A DNA stretch of 64,000 nt from Planctomycetota bacterium. GTDB taxonomy: Bacteria > Planctomycetota > Planctomycetia > Planctomycetales > Planctomycetaceae. The stretch lies in contig QWQG01000138.1 in assembly GCA_003670925.1 (NCBI GenBank), positions 1-64,000 of the forward strand, written 5' to 3'. Numbering within the stretch: position 1 is the stretch's first letter; each line of letters opens with the position of its first letter. The translations under genes and the position numbers were made by a program. This document shows, one piece after another, positions 1-8,500 of the stretch. Under the pieces are notes generated by a model. That model was not told the DNA's origin. It worked only from the letters and a program-made list of their open reading frames with translations, and did not search any database.

Positions 1-1
1 A

Positions 2-286
2 GCTGCGATGTCGGAGTGTCGCTGTCGTCCTGAGACTTTGGTCCTTCCCGCTAAACAGCGTGAGTTGCAACTGGCCCTTGAACGCTCGGAACAACCCTTT
101 GACTATTTGCTATTTGCCAGCATCACGTCCGGCACGACAAACAGCAACGGCGACTATCAGCGCGACTATCTTTTAACGCTGGAGTTGCTTGATATTCATA
201 CGGGTGACTCCCAGAAAGATTCCGCGACGCTGCGAAAAGGCTATCACAAGGGATTCTTTGGCAAGCTGAAGCACTATCACGATTAA
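2..286 (+). CDS. LpoB-like penicillin-binding-protein activator lipoprotein, 3' end only
   Basis: The reading frame is open to the left edge, so only the last 94 or so codons are visible and the lipoprotein signal is outside the window. The visible part has the pattern of the LpoB family core: a strand with DYLLFASITSG, then DYLLTLELLDIHTGDSQ, which matches the family's 'measurement of lipid/variable domain followed by LxLVDxxTG' layout, ending in a short basic tail (KGFFGKLKHYHD). In proteobacteria LpoB is an outer-membrane lipoprotein that stimulates a class A penicillin-binding protein. The next gene, 29 bases downstream on the same strand, is a COG3014 lipoprotein, and these two families are often neighbours, which supports the call. 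The role in a planctomycete wall is inferred. Family assignment is moderately sure because half the protein is missing. Confidence 0.6.
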   Translation, partial: AAMSECRCRPETLVLPAKQRELQLALERSEQPFDYLLFASITSGTTNSNGDYQRDYLLTLELLDIHTGDSQKDSATLRKGYHKGFFGKLKHYHD

Positions 287-315
287 GGCATTTCATTCAG
301 GGCCGTTCGGATCAG

Positions 316-1854
316 ATGACGCACCCTCACCCCCATTCTTTGCCATTGCTTTGGTGGCTCAGGCGTTCTGCCCGAGTTGCGGGAGTATGCGTCGTATGTT
401 TGGGGGTGATTTGTCTTTGTAGCGGCTGTCAAAACTGGCAGAAGTCTCACGAAGCGGCAGTGGTTCAGTTTGGTCGTGGTGACCTCGAGTTATCCCGCAC
501 GGCATTGAAAGAATCACAGGGAAAGCTTCGCTCAGAAAAGAAGATGCTGGAATTGGATGCGGGGGTGCTGGATCTTGCATCCGGCAATGTGATTCAGGCA
601 GAAGCCCGCTTTCGAACCCTGCGCCGCGAGTTGGAGCATCTAGAACAAAAAGATATGAGCGAGCAGGCGTCGTCGATGATGACGGACGCGCGGGCGGTGG
701 CGTATTCTGGACGAGACTTTGAACGCCGCATGATTTTGAATATGGCGTTACTGACAAGTCTCTTGGGTGACGGTCAGGATGCGTTTGCGTATTCGCTCCA
801 AGCCACAGAGGCCGCTGCCAACCGCCGCACAATTCTGACAAACGCCGCACTCAAGGCAGCTGCCTCGAATTCAGTGGCCGAAACCACTCCCGCGTTCCAT
901 GCGATGAACGTGATCACTCCCGCCAGTTACGACGCACAACGACCAGCTGTCAGCCTTGTCGCTTCGCCGCTTGACCAGCCGCTGGCCCTGAGTGCTTATC
1001 TGTCGACGGCGGTGCAGTCCGAGCAGCCGACGCGTTCCGATGAAACTGAGAAATCGCTGCACGAAATTGAGTTCTGGAACCCGGCTTTTCGCCGGCACGA
1101 TCAGGCCTCACCCTCTGGTGAATTTGGAACGCGGTGTCAGCCCGGCAACGGCACGCTGCATGTGATCACGCTTGTCGGCAAAGCGCCTCGTTGGGTTTCA
1201 GAATCGGCCGAACCCACAACAGTCTCGCTCCTTATTGCAGACCGAATCATCAGCGCGACAGCAAAGCATACGCTGCCTCCGACGATAGCATGCGTCCAGA
1301 TTGCCCGTCCGGAACCATGCGGACATACAATCCCGACCGGCAGTGTGCAGTGTCTAGTCGGGCCATACGGAGCGACCGCGGCGGCATCTGCACCGCTGAC
1401 ATTTTCCACGGTTGTCGATTTGAATGAAGTTGCCCGTGCTTCGTACCACGAGCATCGGGACCAAGAAATAGCGCACGCGATCACGCGTCGTGTCGTGAAG
1501 AAAGGCGCAGTTTATGTGCTGAAAGAAGCGCAAAACATTCACCGAAATTCATTTGTTGATCTAGGAATTAATGTGGCGGGCATCGCGTGGGAAGCGATGG
1601 AAAAAGCCGACACTCGCTCATGGCGACTGCTTCCTGCTCGGATTGATATCGCCCGCACAGAACTACCGGCTGGACGTTGGTCGACAACGCTCCAACTTTC
1701 GCAATATGATTCATCGAGCGGACCGCAAACGATCCCCGTCCAAATCGAAAACGGTCGAAACACATACATTGTGTGCTTGATCCCTGAACAGGATTTTGCT
1801 GGCCATATTCTCGTTGGCGGCGCTGACAGTGCGACAATTCCCGTGAGACCGTAG
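316..1854 (+). CDS. COG3014-family lipoprotein with TPR-like N-terminal half
   Basis: 512 residues. A hydrophobic segment at about residues 20-37 ends in LCSGC, a lipobox with Cys38 as the predicted lipid-attachment residue, so the protein should be anchored on the outside of the cytoplasmic membrane or in the outer membrane. Residues 40-175 are helical with TPR-like spacing (GRGDLELSRTALKES, EARFRTLRRELEHL, ERRMILNMALLTSLLGDG). The second half is beta-rich without a recognised motif. This layout fits COG3014, an uncharacterised family found next to LpoB-type lipoproteins, as here. The start at 316 follows the LpoB-like stop by 29 bases, so the two are probably co-transcribed. I infer a cell-envelope role linked to the LpoB-like protein; no enzymatic residue is visible. 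Confidence 0.65.
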   Translation: MTHPHPHSLPLLWWLRRSARVAGVCVVCLGVICLCSGCQNWQKSHEAAVVQFGRGDLELSRTALKESQGKLRSEKKMLELDAGVLDLASGNVIQAEARFRTLRRELEHLEQKDMSEQASSMMTDARAVAYSGRDFERRMILNMALLTSLLGDGQDAFAYSLQATEAAANRRTILTNAALKAAASNSVAETTPAFHAMNVITPASYDAQRPAVSLVASPLDQPLALSAYLSTAVQSEQPTRSDETEKSLHEIEFWNPAFRRHDQASPSGEFGTRCQPGNGTLHVITLVGKAPRWVSESAEPTTVSLLIADRIISATAKHTLPPTIACVQIARPEPCGHTIPTGSVQCLVGPYGATAAASAPLTFSTVVDLNEVARASYHEHRDQEIAHAITRRVVKKGAVYVLKEAQNIHRNSFVDLGINVAGIAWEAMEKADTRSWRLLPARIDIARTELPAGRWSTTLQLSQYDSSSGPQTIPVQIENGRNTYIVCLIPEQDFAGHILVGGADSATIPVRP

Positions 1855-2079
1855 CCAGCCAGATGTTGAGCGGGGCAATATTTTGCAACCAGAGTGACGC
1901 CGCACGCCCGACTGTCATTTTTCAGAAAAACGTTCATCCCGTTCAGATCGGCAATGGACGCGGATGGAAGACGGCCTACAACACGGGAATGACAGTGCCG
2001 CGCGGATGCTTTTTCAGATTTGTTGGTGTCAATCCGCGCCGCTCACCGCATGATTCAGCAGGTCGGAGAGCTAGATTCG

Positions 2080-2946
2080 ATGAGCCATTTTTTTTCGCCA
2101 AAAGCCGTTGCAGCTGCGATGGGTGTCAGCGAATCTTCACTGAAGCGATGGGTCGATAAAGGCTTGATTCAGGCGGAAAAAACGGGCGGTGGACATCGAA
2201 GATTGCAACTAGACTCTGTGTTGCAGTTTGCGCGGGAGGCTGGCAAACCGATTACGCGACCGGAACTGATTGGGCTGCCTGAGGGACTCGGATCCACTGC
2301 GTTATTCGGAGACGGTGCCAGTACTGAATTTGAAAAGGCATTAGCCTCCGGAGATGAAATTACCGCGCGACGCGTTGTCCTTGACTTGTATCTCAACAAC
2401 ACTTCTGTCGCGACGATCTGCGACACGATCATCACGCCTGGGTTTCAGAAAATTGGTAGCATGTGGCATTGTGGGAGCATGGAGATCTACGAAGAACGTC
2501 GCGCCTGTGAAACATGCAGTCGCGTCATCCATGAACTGCGTCGTGCGGTTGGTACCGGAATGATCGGTGGGCCGGAGGCGATGGGGGGGACTTTGGATGG
2601 TGACCCCTATACGCTCGCGTCGTGTATGACAGAATTGGTGCTGCGAGATTGTGGTTGGCGGGCGAACTCATTGGGCAACATGCTGCCTTTCGAGACACTG
2701 CGGAGAGCACTGGAGCGTGATCGGCCGCGGCTGATGTGGCTGAGTGTCACGTCGATTCGCGATGCCGATCGATTCATTGCCAGTTTTAATACGCTCTGTG
2801 AGACGGCGACGTCACATGGGTCCGCGATCGTCGTCGGCGGGCAGGCGTTGACGGCTGACATTCGGCGCCTTCTCCGCTACACCACGTACTGCGATAATTT
2901 TCAACATTTGGAAGCCTTTGGCAAGTCCCTGAATCCCCGGAACTGA
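2080..2946 (+). CDS. MerR-type regulator with degenerate cobalamin-binding domain (CarA/CarH-like)
   Basis: 288 residues from the ATG at 2080, chosen because GGAG lies 11 bases before it; an in-frame TTG at 2020 would add 20 unremarkable residues. Residues 1-70 are a MerR-type winged helix (SPKAVAAAMGVSESSLKRW, then GGGHRR). The rest matches the four-helix bundle plus Rossmann cobalamin domain of CarH/LitR photoreceptors, ending with the SxT and VVGGQAL elements of the B12 fold. Two positions that hold the cobalt in CarH are changed. The W-x9-E-H motif reads W129...E139-R140, and DxHxxG reads D175-P-Y177-T-L-A180. The protein therefore looks unable to bind adenosylcobalamin in the CarH way. 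Ferrochelatase starts 10 bases after its stop, so the two are probably one transcription unit. Function inferred: light-independent or differently gated repressor. Confidence 0.8.
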   Translation: MSHFFSPKAVAAAMGVSESSLKRWVDKGLIQAEKTGGGHRRLQLDSVLQFAREAGKPITRPELIGLPEGLGSTALFGDGASTEFEKALASGDEITARRVVLDLYLNNTSVATICDTIITPGFQKIGSMWHCGSMEIYEERRACETCSRVIHELRRAVGTGMIGGPEAMGGTLDGDPYTLASCMTELVLRDCGWRANSLGNMLPFETLRRALERDRPRLMWLSVTSIRDADRFIASFNTLCETATSHGSAIVVGGQALTADIRRLLRYTTYCDNFQHLEAFGKSLNPRN

Positions 2947-2956
2947 ATGTCTCAAT

Positions 2957-4027
2957 ATGGCCAACTCAGGATTATCGCAATACGATGCGATCTTGTTTCT
3001 GTCGTTCGGCGGTCCCGAAAAACGTGACGACGTGATTCCTTTTTTGGAAAACGTGCTGCGTGGTAAACCGGTGCCGCGCGAACGACTGCTTGAAGTCGCG
3101 GAGCATTATTATCATTTTGGAGGCATCAGTCCGATCAATGAACAGTGTCGCCAACTGATCATAGTCCTCCGGCAGGAATTGGATGCGCACGATATTCGCT
3201 TGCCGATCTACTGGGGTAATCGAAACTGGACTCCTTATCTCAACGACACCCTCATTCAAATGAAACGCGACGGAGTCCGACGCGTATTAACTTACGTCAC
3301 ATCTGGTTTCAGTTGCTACTCAGGCTGTCGTCAGTATCGCGAAAATATTGCTGCGGCGTTGGAGCAGCCTGAGGCGGCTGGAATGCAGATCGACAAGTTG
3401 CGCGTATTCTATAATCATGCCGATTTTATTGCCGTCCTCGCTGAACAAGTTGGAAGTGCCCTCGAAAAATTTCCGGGAGAAGTCCGCGACGCAGTCCATG
3501 TTGCGTTTACAGCGCACAGTATCCCGTTGAGCATGTCAACGACGTCGGACTACGAAAAGCAACTTCGTGAAGCGTGCCGCCTTGTGGCTGAGAGACTTGA
3601 GATCCCGGAGTCCCGCTGGAAACTGGTCTATCAGAGTCGCAGCGGTCGCCCTCAAGATCCTTGGCTGGAACCCGACATTCTGGATCATCTGCGGGAGGCA
3701 AAGGCGAGCGGCATCAATCAGGTATTGATTTCTCCCATCGGATTCTTGTCTGATCACATGGAAGTCCTCTACGACCTTGACGATGAAGCCCGACGATTTT
3801 GCGACGAACATGCGATTCAAATGGTTCGCGCCAGCACCCCAGGCAATCATCCGCAGTTCGTCAGGATGATCCGAAAACTTATCCAAGAACGCATGCACGG
3901 AGCCAAGCGAGAATGTCTCGGCGAATTCCCTGCCAATCACGACGTGTGCCCGCTTGATTGCTGCCCAGCACCGATCTCGGGACGACCGGCTGCAGGGCGA
4001 CCTCCAGCGGCGATTCCCTCCACATAA
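2957..4027 (+). CDS. hemH: Ferrochelatase
   Basis: 356 residues, the usual length for the family. It inserts ferrous iron into the porphyrin ring in the last steps of heme synthesis (protoporphyrin IX, or coproporphyrin III if this is the CpfC type; sequence alone does not settle which). Diagnostic segments are LFLSFGGPE near the N-terminus, YWGNRNWTPYL at about residues 80-90, the FTAHSIP stretch with the catalytic histidine near residue 190, and SPIGFLSDHMEVLYDLD with the conserved glutamate near 270. The last 40 residues carry a cysteine cluster (VCPLDCC) after a linker. Some ferrochelatases hold a [2Fe-2S] cluster near the C-terminus, but I cannot confirm the spacing here. The gene follows the MerR/cobalamin-fold regulator by 10 bases, so control of heme synthesis by that regulator is plausible. 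Confidence 0.93.
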   Translation: MANSGLSQYDAILFLSFGGPEKRDDVIPFLENVLRGKPVPRERLLEVAEHYYHFGGISPINEQCRQLIIVLRQELDAHDIRLPIYWGNRNWTPYLNDTLIQMKRDGVRRVLTYVTSGFSCYSGCRQYRENIAAALEQPEAAGMQIDKLRVFYNHADFIAVLAEQVGSALEKFPGEVRDAVHVAFTAHSIPLSMSTTSDYEKQLREACRLVAERLEIPESRWKLVYQSRSGRPQDPWLEPDILDHLREAKASGINQVLISPIGFLSDHMEVLYDLDDEARRFCDEHAIQMVRASTPGNHPQFVRMIRKLIQERMHGAKRECLGEFPANHDVCPLDCCPAPISGRPAAGRPPAAIPST

Positions 4028-4243
4028 CCCCGACTTAAGAGCAGAAGGACAACGAAAAGAGTCCTTGTTTTCTCGGCTGAGGCACACGGCTGAAATGTCC
4101 ATTTCCAATTGCGGCATTTCGCGAACCCATCGGTTGTCGTGTGTGGGTAAAGGATGTAGACTTTCCAATGATGAGTGGCAGGCGTAAGTAGCAAAATTGC
4201 CAGAGGGGTTACCTTCAGGATCAAGTCTGTCTGTAAAACAAAA

Positions 4244-4327
4244 GCGATCGTGGCGAAATTGGCAGACGCGCATGCTTCAGGAGCATGTGGGGTAACACCC
4301 GTGCTGGTTCAACTCCAGTCGGTCGCA
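4244..4327 (+). tRNA. tRNA-Leu (anticodon CAG)
   Basis: Class II tRNA of 84 bases with a long variable arm. The acceptor strands GCGATCG and CGGTCGC pair fully with one G-T. The anticodon stem CATGC/GCATG encloses the loop TTCAGGA, giving anticodon CAG, which reads CUG. The T-loop is TTCAACT. The discriminator base is A at 4327 and no CCA is encoded. The gene sits alone between hemH and the convergent ABC permease gene. Confidence 0.95.
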
Positions 4328-4368
4328 ATTCAATGAAAATCAGATGACTGCAGTGACTGAGTCTGCAG

Positions 4369-5187
4369 TCAACTACTGGCGCCGCGATAGTGATTCAGGC
4401 TCCATTGGAACACCCCCCGCGACGCCAGCAATGCAACTGCGGCAGCGATAGCGGCGACAATCCCAAACATGCGATCATCGAGCGTGCCGACAATGATCTG
4501 AGCAGGCACTGTGACGACGAGCAAGACGGGAACAATCCACGTGAACCCAAATTGCAGCGCTTCGCCGGTTTCAAATCGAGTGCTGTCAGTTCCATCGTAG
4601 ATGCTCCGAGGGTATTGAGCGAAAATCGTGATATAAAACCAGAAGTCGTAGAGTCCCTGATTCCTCCCGAACCAGATGCTTGTGCAGGCCGTCGTGATCA
4701 TCATCGAATAAAAGAAAGCGACGGCGATCGCAATATAGAAGAGATACAGGGCCACTTGAGTGAGCGAAATGGGCGCCCCGATGTTGATGAGCGACCAGAC
4801 CAGCAGGGCTACGGCTAAGATGATCTGACTAATCATCGCGAGACTCACACGCTCCATCGAAACCAAGAATTGCGAATCGATTGGTTTGGTTAGGGCAAAA
4901 TCTAGTTTACCCGTGCGAATATTCTCACAAAACGCAGCGCAGTTTGGCATAAAGAACGCCTCCACAATGGCGTTGATCAGCATTCCTGTAGCCATGAAGG
5001 CAAAATACTGGTGCTGCGACCATCCTTGGATGTGATCGACTTCCTTGTAGATCACGGTGAATAGAGCAACCCGCGCGAAAAACCAGAAGAGCCGCGTGAC
5101 CACTTGAATCATGAAGTTAGCCGGAAACATCATTTCACGAATGAGCGAGTTTCTGACAAACATCCAGAGGACACCGGCATAAAACAT
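4369..5187 (-). CDS. ABC-2 family transporter permease (DUF990/ABC2_membrane_6 type)
   Basis: 272 residues with about six hydrophobic helices, including stretches near residues 55-75, 115-135, 140-165 and 225-255. The signature features of the DUF990 permeases are present: an N-terminal amphipathic segment, ENIRTGKLDFALTKPIDSQF after the second helix, and FQWSLNHYRGASS at the end, close to the YxxAxS ending seen in this family. Such proteins form the membrane part of ABC exporters and normally have a partner permease and an ATPase in the same operon. Neither is in view here: the gene is followed by the tRNA on the opposite strand and preceded by a divergent gene. The substrate is unknown. It may use an ATPase encoded elsewhere. 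Confidence 0.85.
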   Translation of the reverse strand: MFYAGVLWMFVRNSLIREMMFPANFMIQVVTRLFWFFARVALFTVIYKEVDHIQGWSQHQYFAFMATGMLINAIVEAFFMPNCAAFCENIRTGKLDFALTKPIDSQFLVSMERVSLAMISQIILAVALLVWSLINIGAPISLTQVALYLFYIAIAVAFFYSMMITTACTSIWFGRNQGLYDFWFYITIFAQYPRSIYDGTDSTRFETGEALQFGFTWIVPVLLVVTVPAQIIVGTLDDRMFGIVAAIAAAVALLASRGVFQWSLNHYRGASS

Positions 5188-5524
5188 CAGTCAGACCCAA
5201 CGAAATTCGTGCAACAGCAACGTGAATGCCACAGTGTTCGACAGCGTCGCAACATCAGGGGGCCGGCAGCATATCGGTCTTCATGGCTGGTTACAAATCG
5301 AACGTGAATTCAGGTGAAATCTCAGGACTTCGGTGGAAGTGCGTTCTGCCACCACGACCTCAATTCGGTTCTACTTCTTAAACTTCCCGATTCACTTCAT
5401 CCGGTTCCATGTTCGTCCCCGACTCGAAGCGAATTGATCGTATTTGAAGGAATTCTTTGACATGGAGTGTTATACTACGCTGTCTCATCTGTTTTCTACC
5501 TGACGCTGAATCCCGAGCCGCAAC
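5188..5524. other. Divergent intergenic region
   Basis: About 340 bases between the leftward permease gene and the rightward 1468-residue gene. It must hold both promoters. A TTGACA at 5457 and a TATACT near 5471 are present, but they are only 8 bases apart and so do not form a standard promoter. I see no credible small gene here. Confidence 0.4.
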
Positions 5525-8500
5525 ATGCAATTTCTGTCGACACTTTTCACACGCTTCCGTTTCGCTCTGCTCCTCACCTGTTTTGTGATAACCGACAACG
5601 CACATGCTGCCGATCTGAAACTGCTCTTCATGGGTGACAATGGGCATCATCGGCCGATTGATCTATTTCAGCAACTCGCGCCGGTGCTGGAACAGCGGGG
5701 GATTGAGCTCAAGTACACGGATCGTATGGAAGACCTCACGGCCGCCACGCTGAGTGGCTTCGATGGGCTGGTACTGTATGCGAACATCGACAGGATCGAG
5801 GACGCCCAGGCGACGGCTGTGTTGGATTATGTCGCGGGTGGCAAAGCATTTATCCCGCTGCACTGTGCGACCTTCTGCTGGCGGAACAATGCGGAAATTG
5901 TGAAGCTCATGGGGGGGCAGTTTCAACGGCATGGAGGCCAAGTGTTTGGGACTCAGATTATTGAACCGACTCATCCCATTATGAAAGGCTTCAGTGGTTT
6001 TTCGAGTTGGGACGAAACCTACATTCACCATTTGCACAATGAAGAGAACCGCACCGTTCTAGAATACCGCGTGGAAGGCGAGCAGGCTGAAGGCCAAAAT
6101 CGTGAACCGTGGTCATGGATCAGAACCCATGGCAAAGGCCGAGTTTTCTACACAGCCTGGGGACATGATTTAAGAACATGGACGAACCCGGGTTTTAGTA
6201 ATCTAGTAGAACGCGGTATCCGCTGGGCCTGTGGGCAAGATGTTTCGGCTGTCCCTGCGTTTGCCGATCTGGCCGCGTTTGCTGCGCCCAAGATGACCGC
6301 GCCACGCCAAGATGTCGCTCCGTTTGAATTCATCGAGGTAGGGCCAAAGATCCCGAACTACACTCCCGGTCGCAATTGGGGCGTGCAAGGGGCTCCGAAG
6401 ACAACAATGCAGCTGCCGGTGTCGGTGGAGGAATCGATGAAGCACTATTCCGTTCCCGAAGGTATGGCTCTGCGATTGTACGCCGACGAACGCAACTTCG
6501 ATTCGAAACCCATCGCCATGAATTGGGACGAACGCGGCCGATTGTGGATCTGCGAAACGCTTGACTATCCGAATGAACTGGGCAAAAATCGCGACCGCAT
6601 CCGGATCTGCGAAGATACCGACGGTGACCACGTGGCCGACAAGTTCACAATCTTCGCTGAAGGTCTTTCAATTCCAACGGCGATTATGATTTATCGCGGT
6701 GGTGCCGTTGTGCAAAATGCGACGGAAACGTTGTACTTGAAGGATACCGACGGCGATGATCAGGCTGATCTGAAGACGGTCTTGGTGAGTGGCTGGGGGG
6801 CGGGTGATACGCATGGCGGAGTCAGTAATTTCCGTTATGGGCTGGACAACTGGATCTGGTCGATGCAGGGCTACAACGACAGTGCGCCTGAATTCAATGG
6901 CAAAACGACTCAGTCATTTCGCCAAGGATTTTGGCGATTCAAGTTGTCGCAGGATGATCCGCCAGTTGTCACCGATCTTGAATTCGTAAGATCGACAAAC
7001 AACAACACGTGGGGCCTTGGCATTACAGAAGAAGGCCTGATCTTCGGCTCAACTGCAAATCACAACCCAAGCACCTTTATGCCGATTGCGAATCGTTACT
7101 ACGAAAGAGTACGCGGCTGGGCAGCTCCTGATATCGGCACGATCGCGGACTCATACCTATTCAAAGCTGTTACCGAAAATGTCCGGCAGGTGGACCAGTT
7201 CGGCGGCTACACAGCCGGTGCCGGTCACGCGCTGTATACGGCCCGCACGTTCCCTCAGCAGTGGTGGAATAAAACGGCATTTGTCTGCGAACCGACTGGG
7301 CACCTTGTGGGCACCTTTGTTCTGCGTCGCGACGGAACTGGTTACAAAGCCACAAGTCCGACGAACTTGATTGCGAGTGACGACGAATGGGCGTCGCCGA
7401 TTATGGCGGAAGTGGGCCCCGATGGCGCTGTCTGGATTTTGGACTGGTACAACTTCATCATCCAGCACAATCCCACTCCGCAGGGTTTCATGACCGGCAA
7501 GGGCAATGCCTACGAAAGCGATCTGCGTGACAAGAAACATGGTCGGATCTACCGCCTGTTGCCTACGAGTGGCGAGAAAGACGTCCTGCACGCCTTCAGC
7601 AGCCTCCTGACAGCATCCCATGAGGAATTAGCTGCGACCCTGAAACACTCATCCTTCAACTGGCGTTTGCAGGCTCAGCGTTTGCTGGTTGAAAAGAATG
7701 CGACCGACGTCGTGCCGCAATTGTTGACCATGATTTCAGAGACTTCAGTCGATCAGATTGGACTCAATGTGGGGGTCATTCATGCACTCTGGACACTCAA
7801 CGGGCTGAAATTGGACGACCCGGCGCAAGCCATCGAGGCGGCGGCGGCAGCGTTGTCTCATCCATCCGCCGGGGTGCGGCGGAATGCGGCGGCGGTCCTG
7901 AGCCAATGGAATGCCGGCGCTAAGGCTTTGCTTGCGGCGCATGCGCTCACATCGGACACGGACATCCAGGTGCGTCTGCAGGGAATTCTGTGCCTCGCGG
8001 ATATGGAGCCTTCTGACGAAGCGGGCGAACTTGTGGCAAAGGTTGCTCGTCGCGATAACCTCGACCTGTGGGAAAGCAATGCGGTCACTGCTGCTGCTGC
8101 GATTCATGCGGTTTCCTTCTTAAAGGCATTGGAACAGCCGGGCGAACAGGAGCATGCTCAATTGAGCGCCGGCGCTCTGCAAACCTCGGAGATCGTCGCG
8201 GAACACATTGCCCGAGGGCGTCCGGTAGCGGAAGCCATCCAGTCGTTGTTGACGGGCCTTGAACAGGCGTCGCCGCAGTTGACGGAAGTTGTTGTACGCG
8301 GCCTGATCGCTGGCTGGCCGCGGGAATATCAGATTCAATCAAGCCCAGCGATGGAAGCGTCACTGCTGAAGATGTTGGATCGTGTGCCCGCTTCCTCCAA
8401 AGGTAAGTTGCTGCAACTTGCATCGTTGTGCGGATCGCAGGCATTGGAGTCGTACGCAACGGAGATTGTGACTTCACTTTTGAATGTAGTCAGCGATTCT

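Noticed and set aside
3536-4273. 245-codon minus-strand frame opposite hemH and into the tRNA
   Set aside because: It is antisense to a clear ferrochelatase and overlaps a tRNA gene.
7157-7621. 154-codon minus-strand frame within the large multidomain gene
   Set aside because: Antisense to strongly conserved dehydrogenase-propeller sequence, with no supporting signals.
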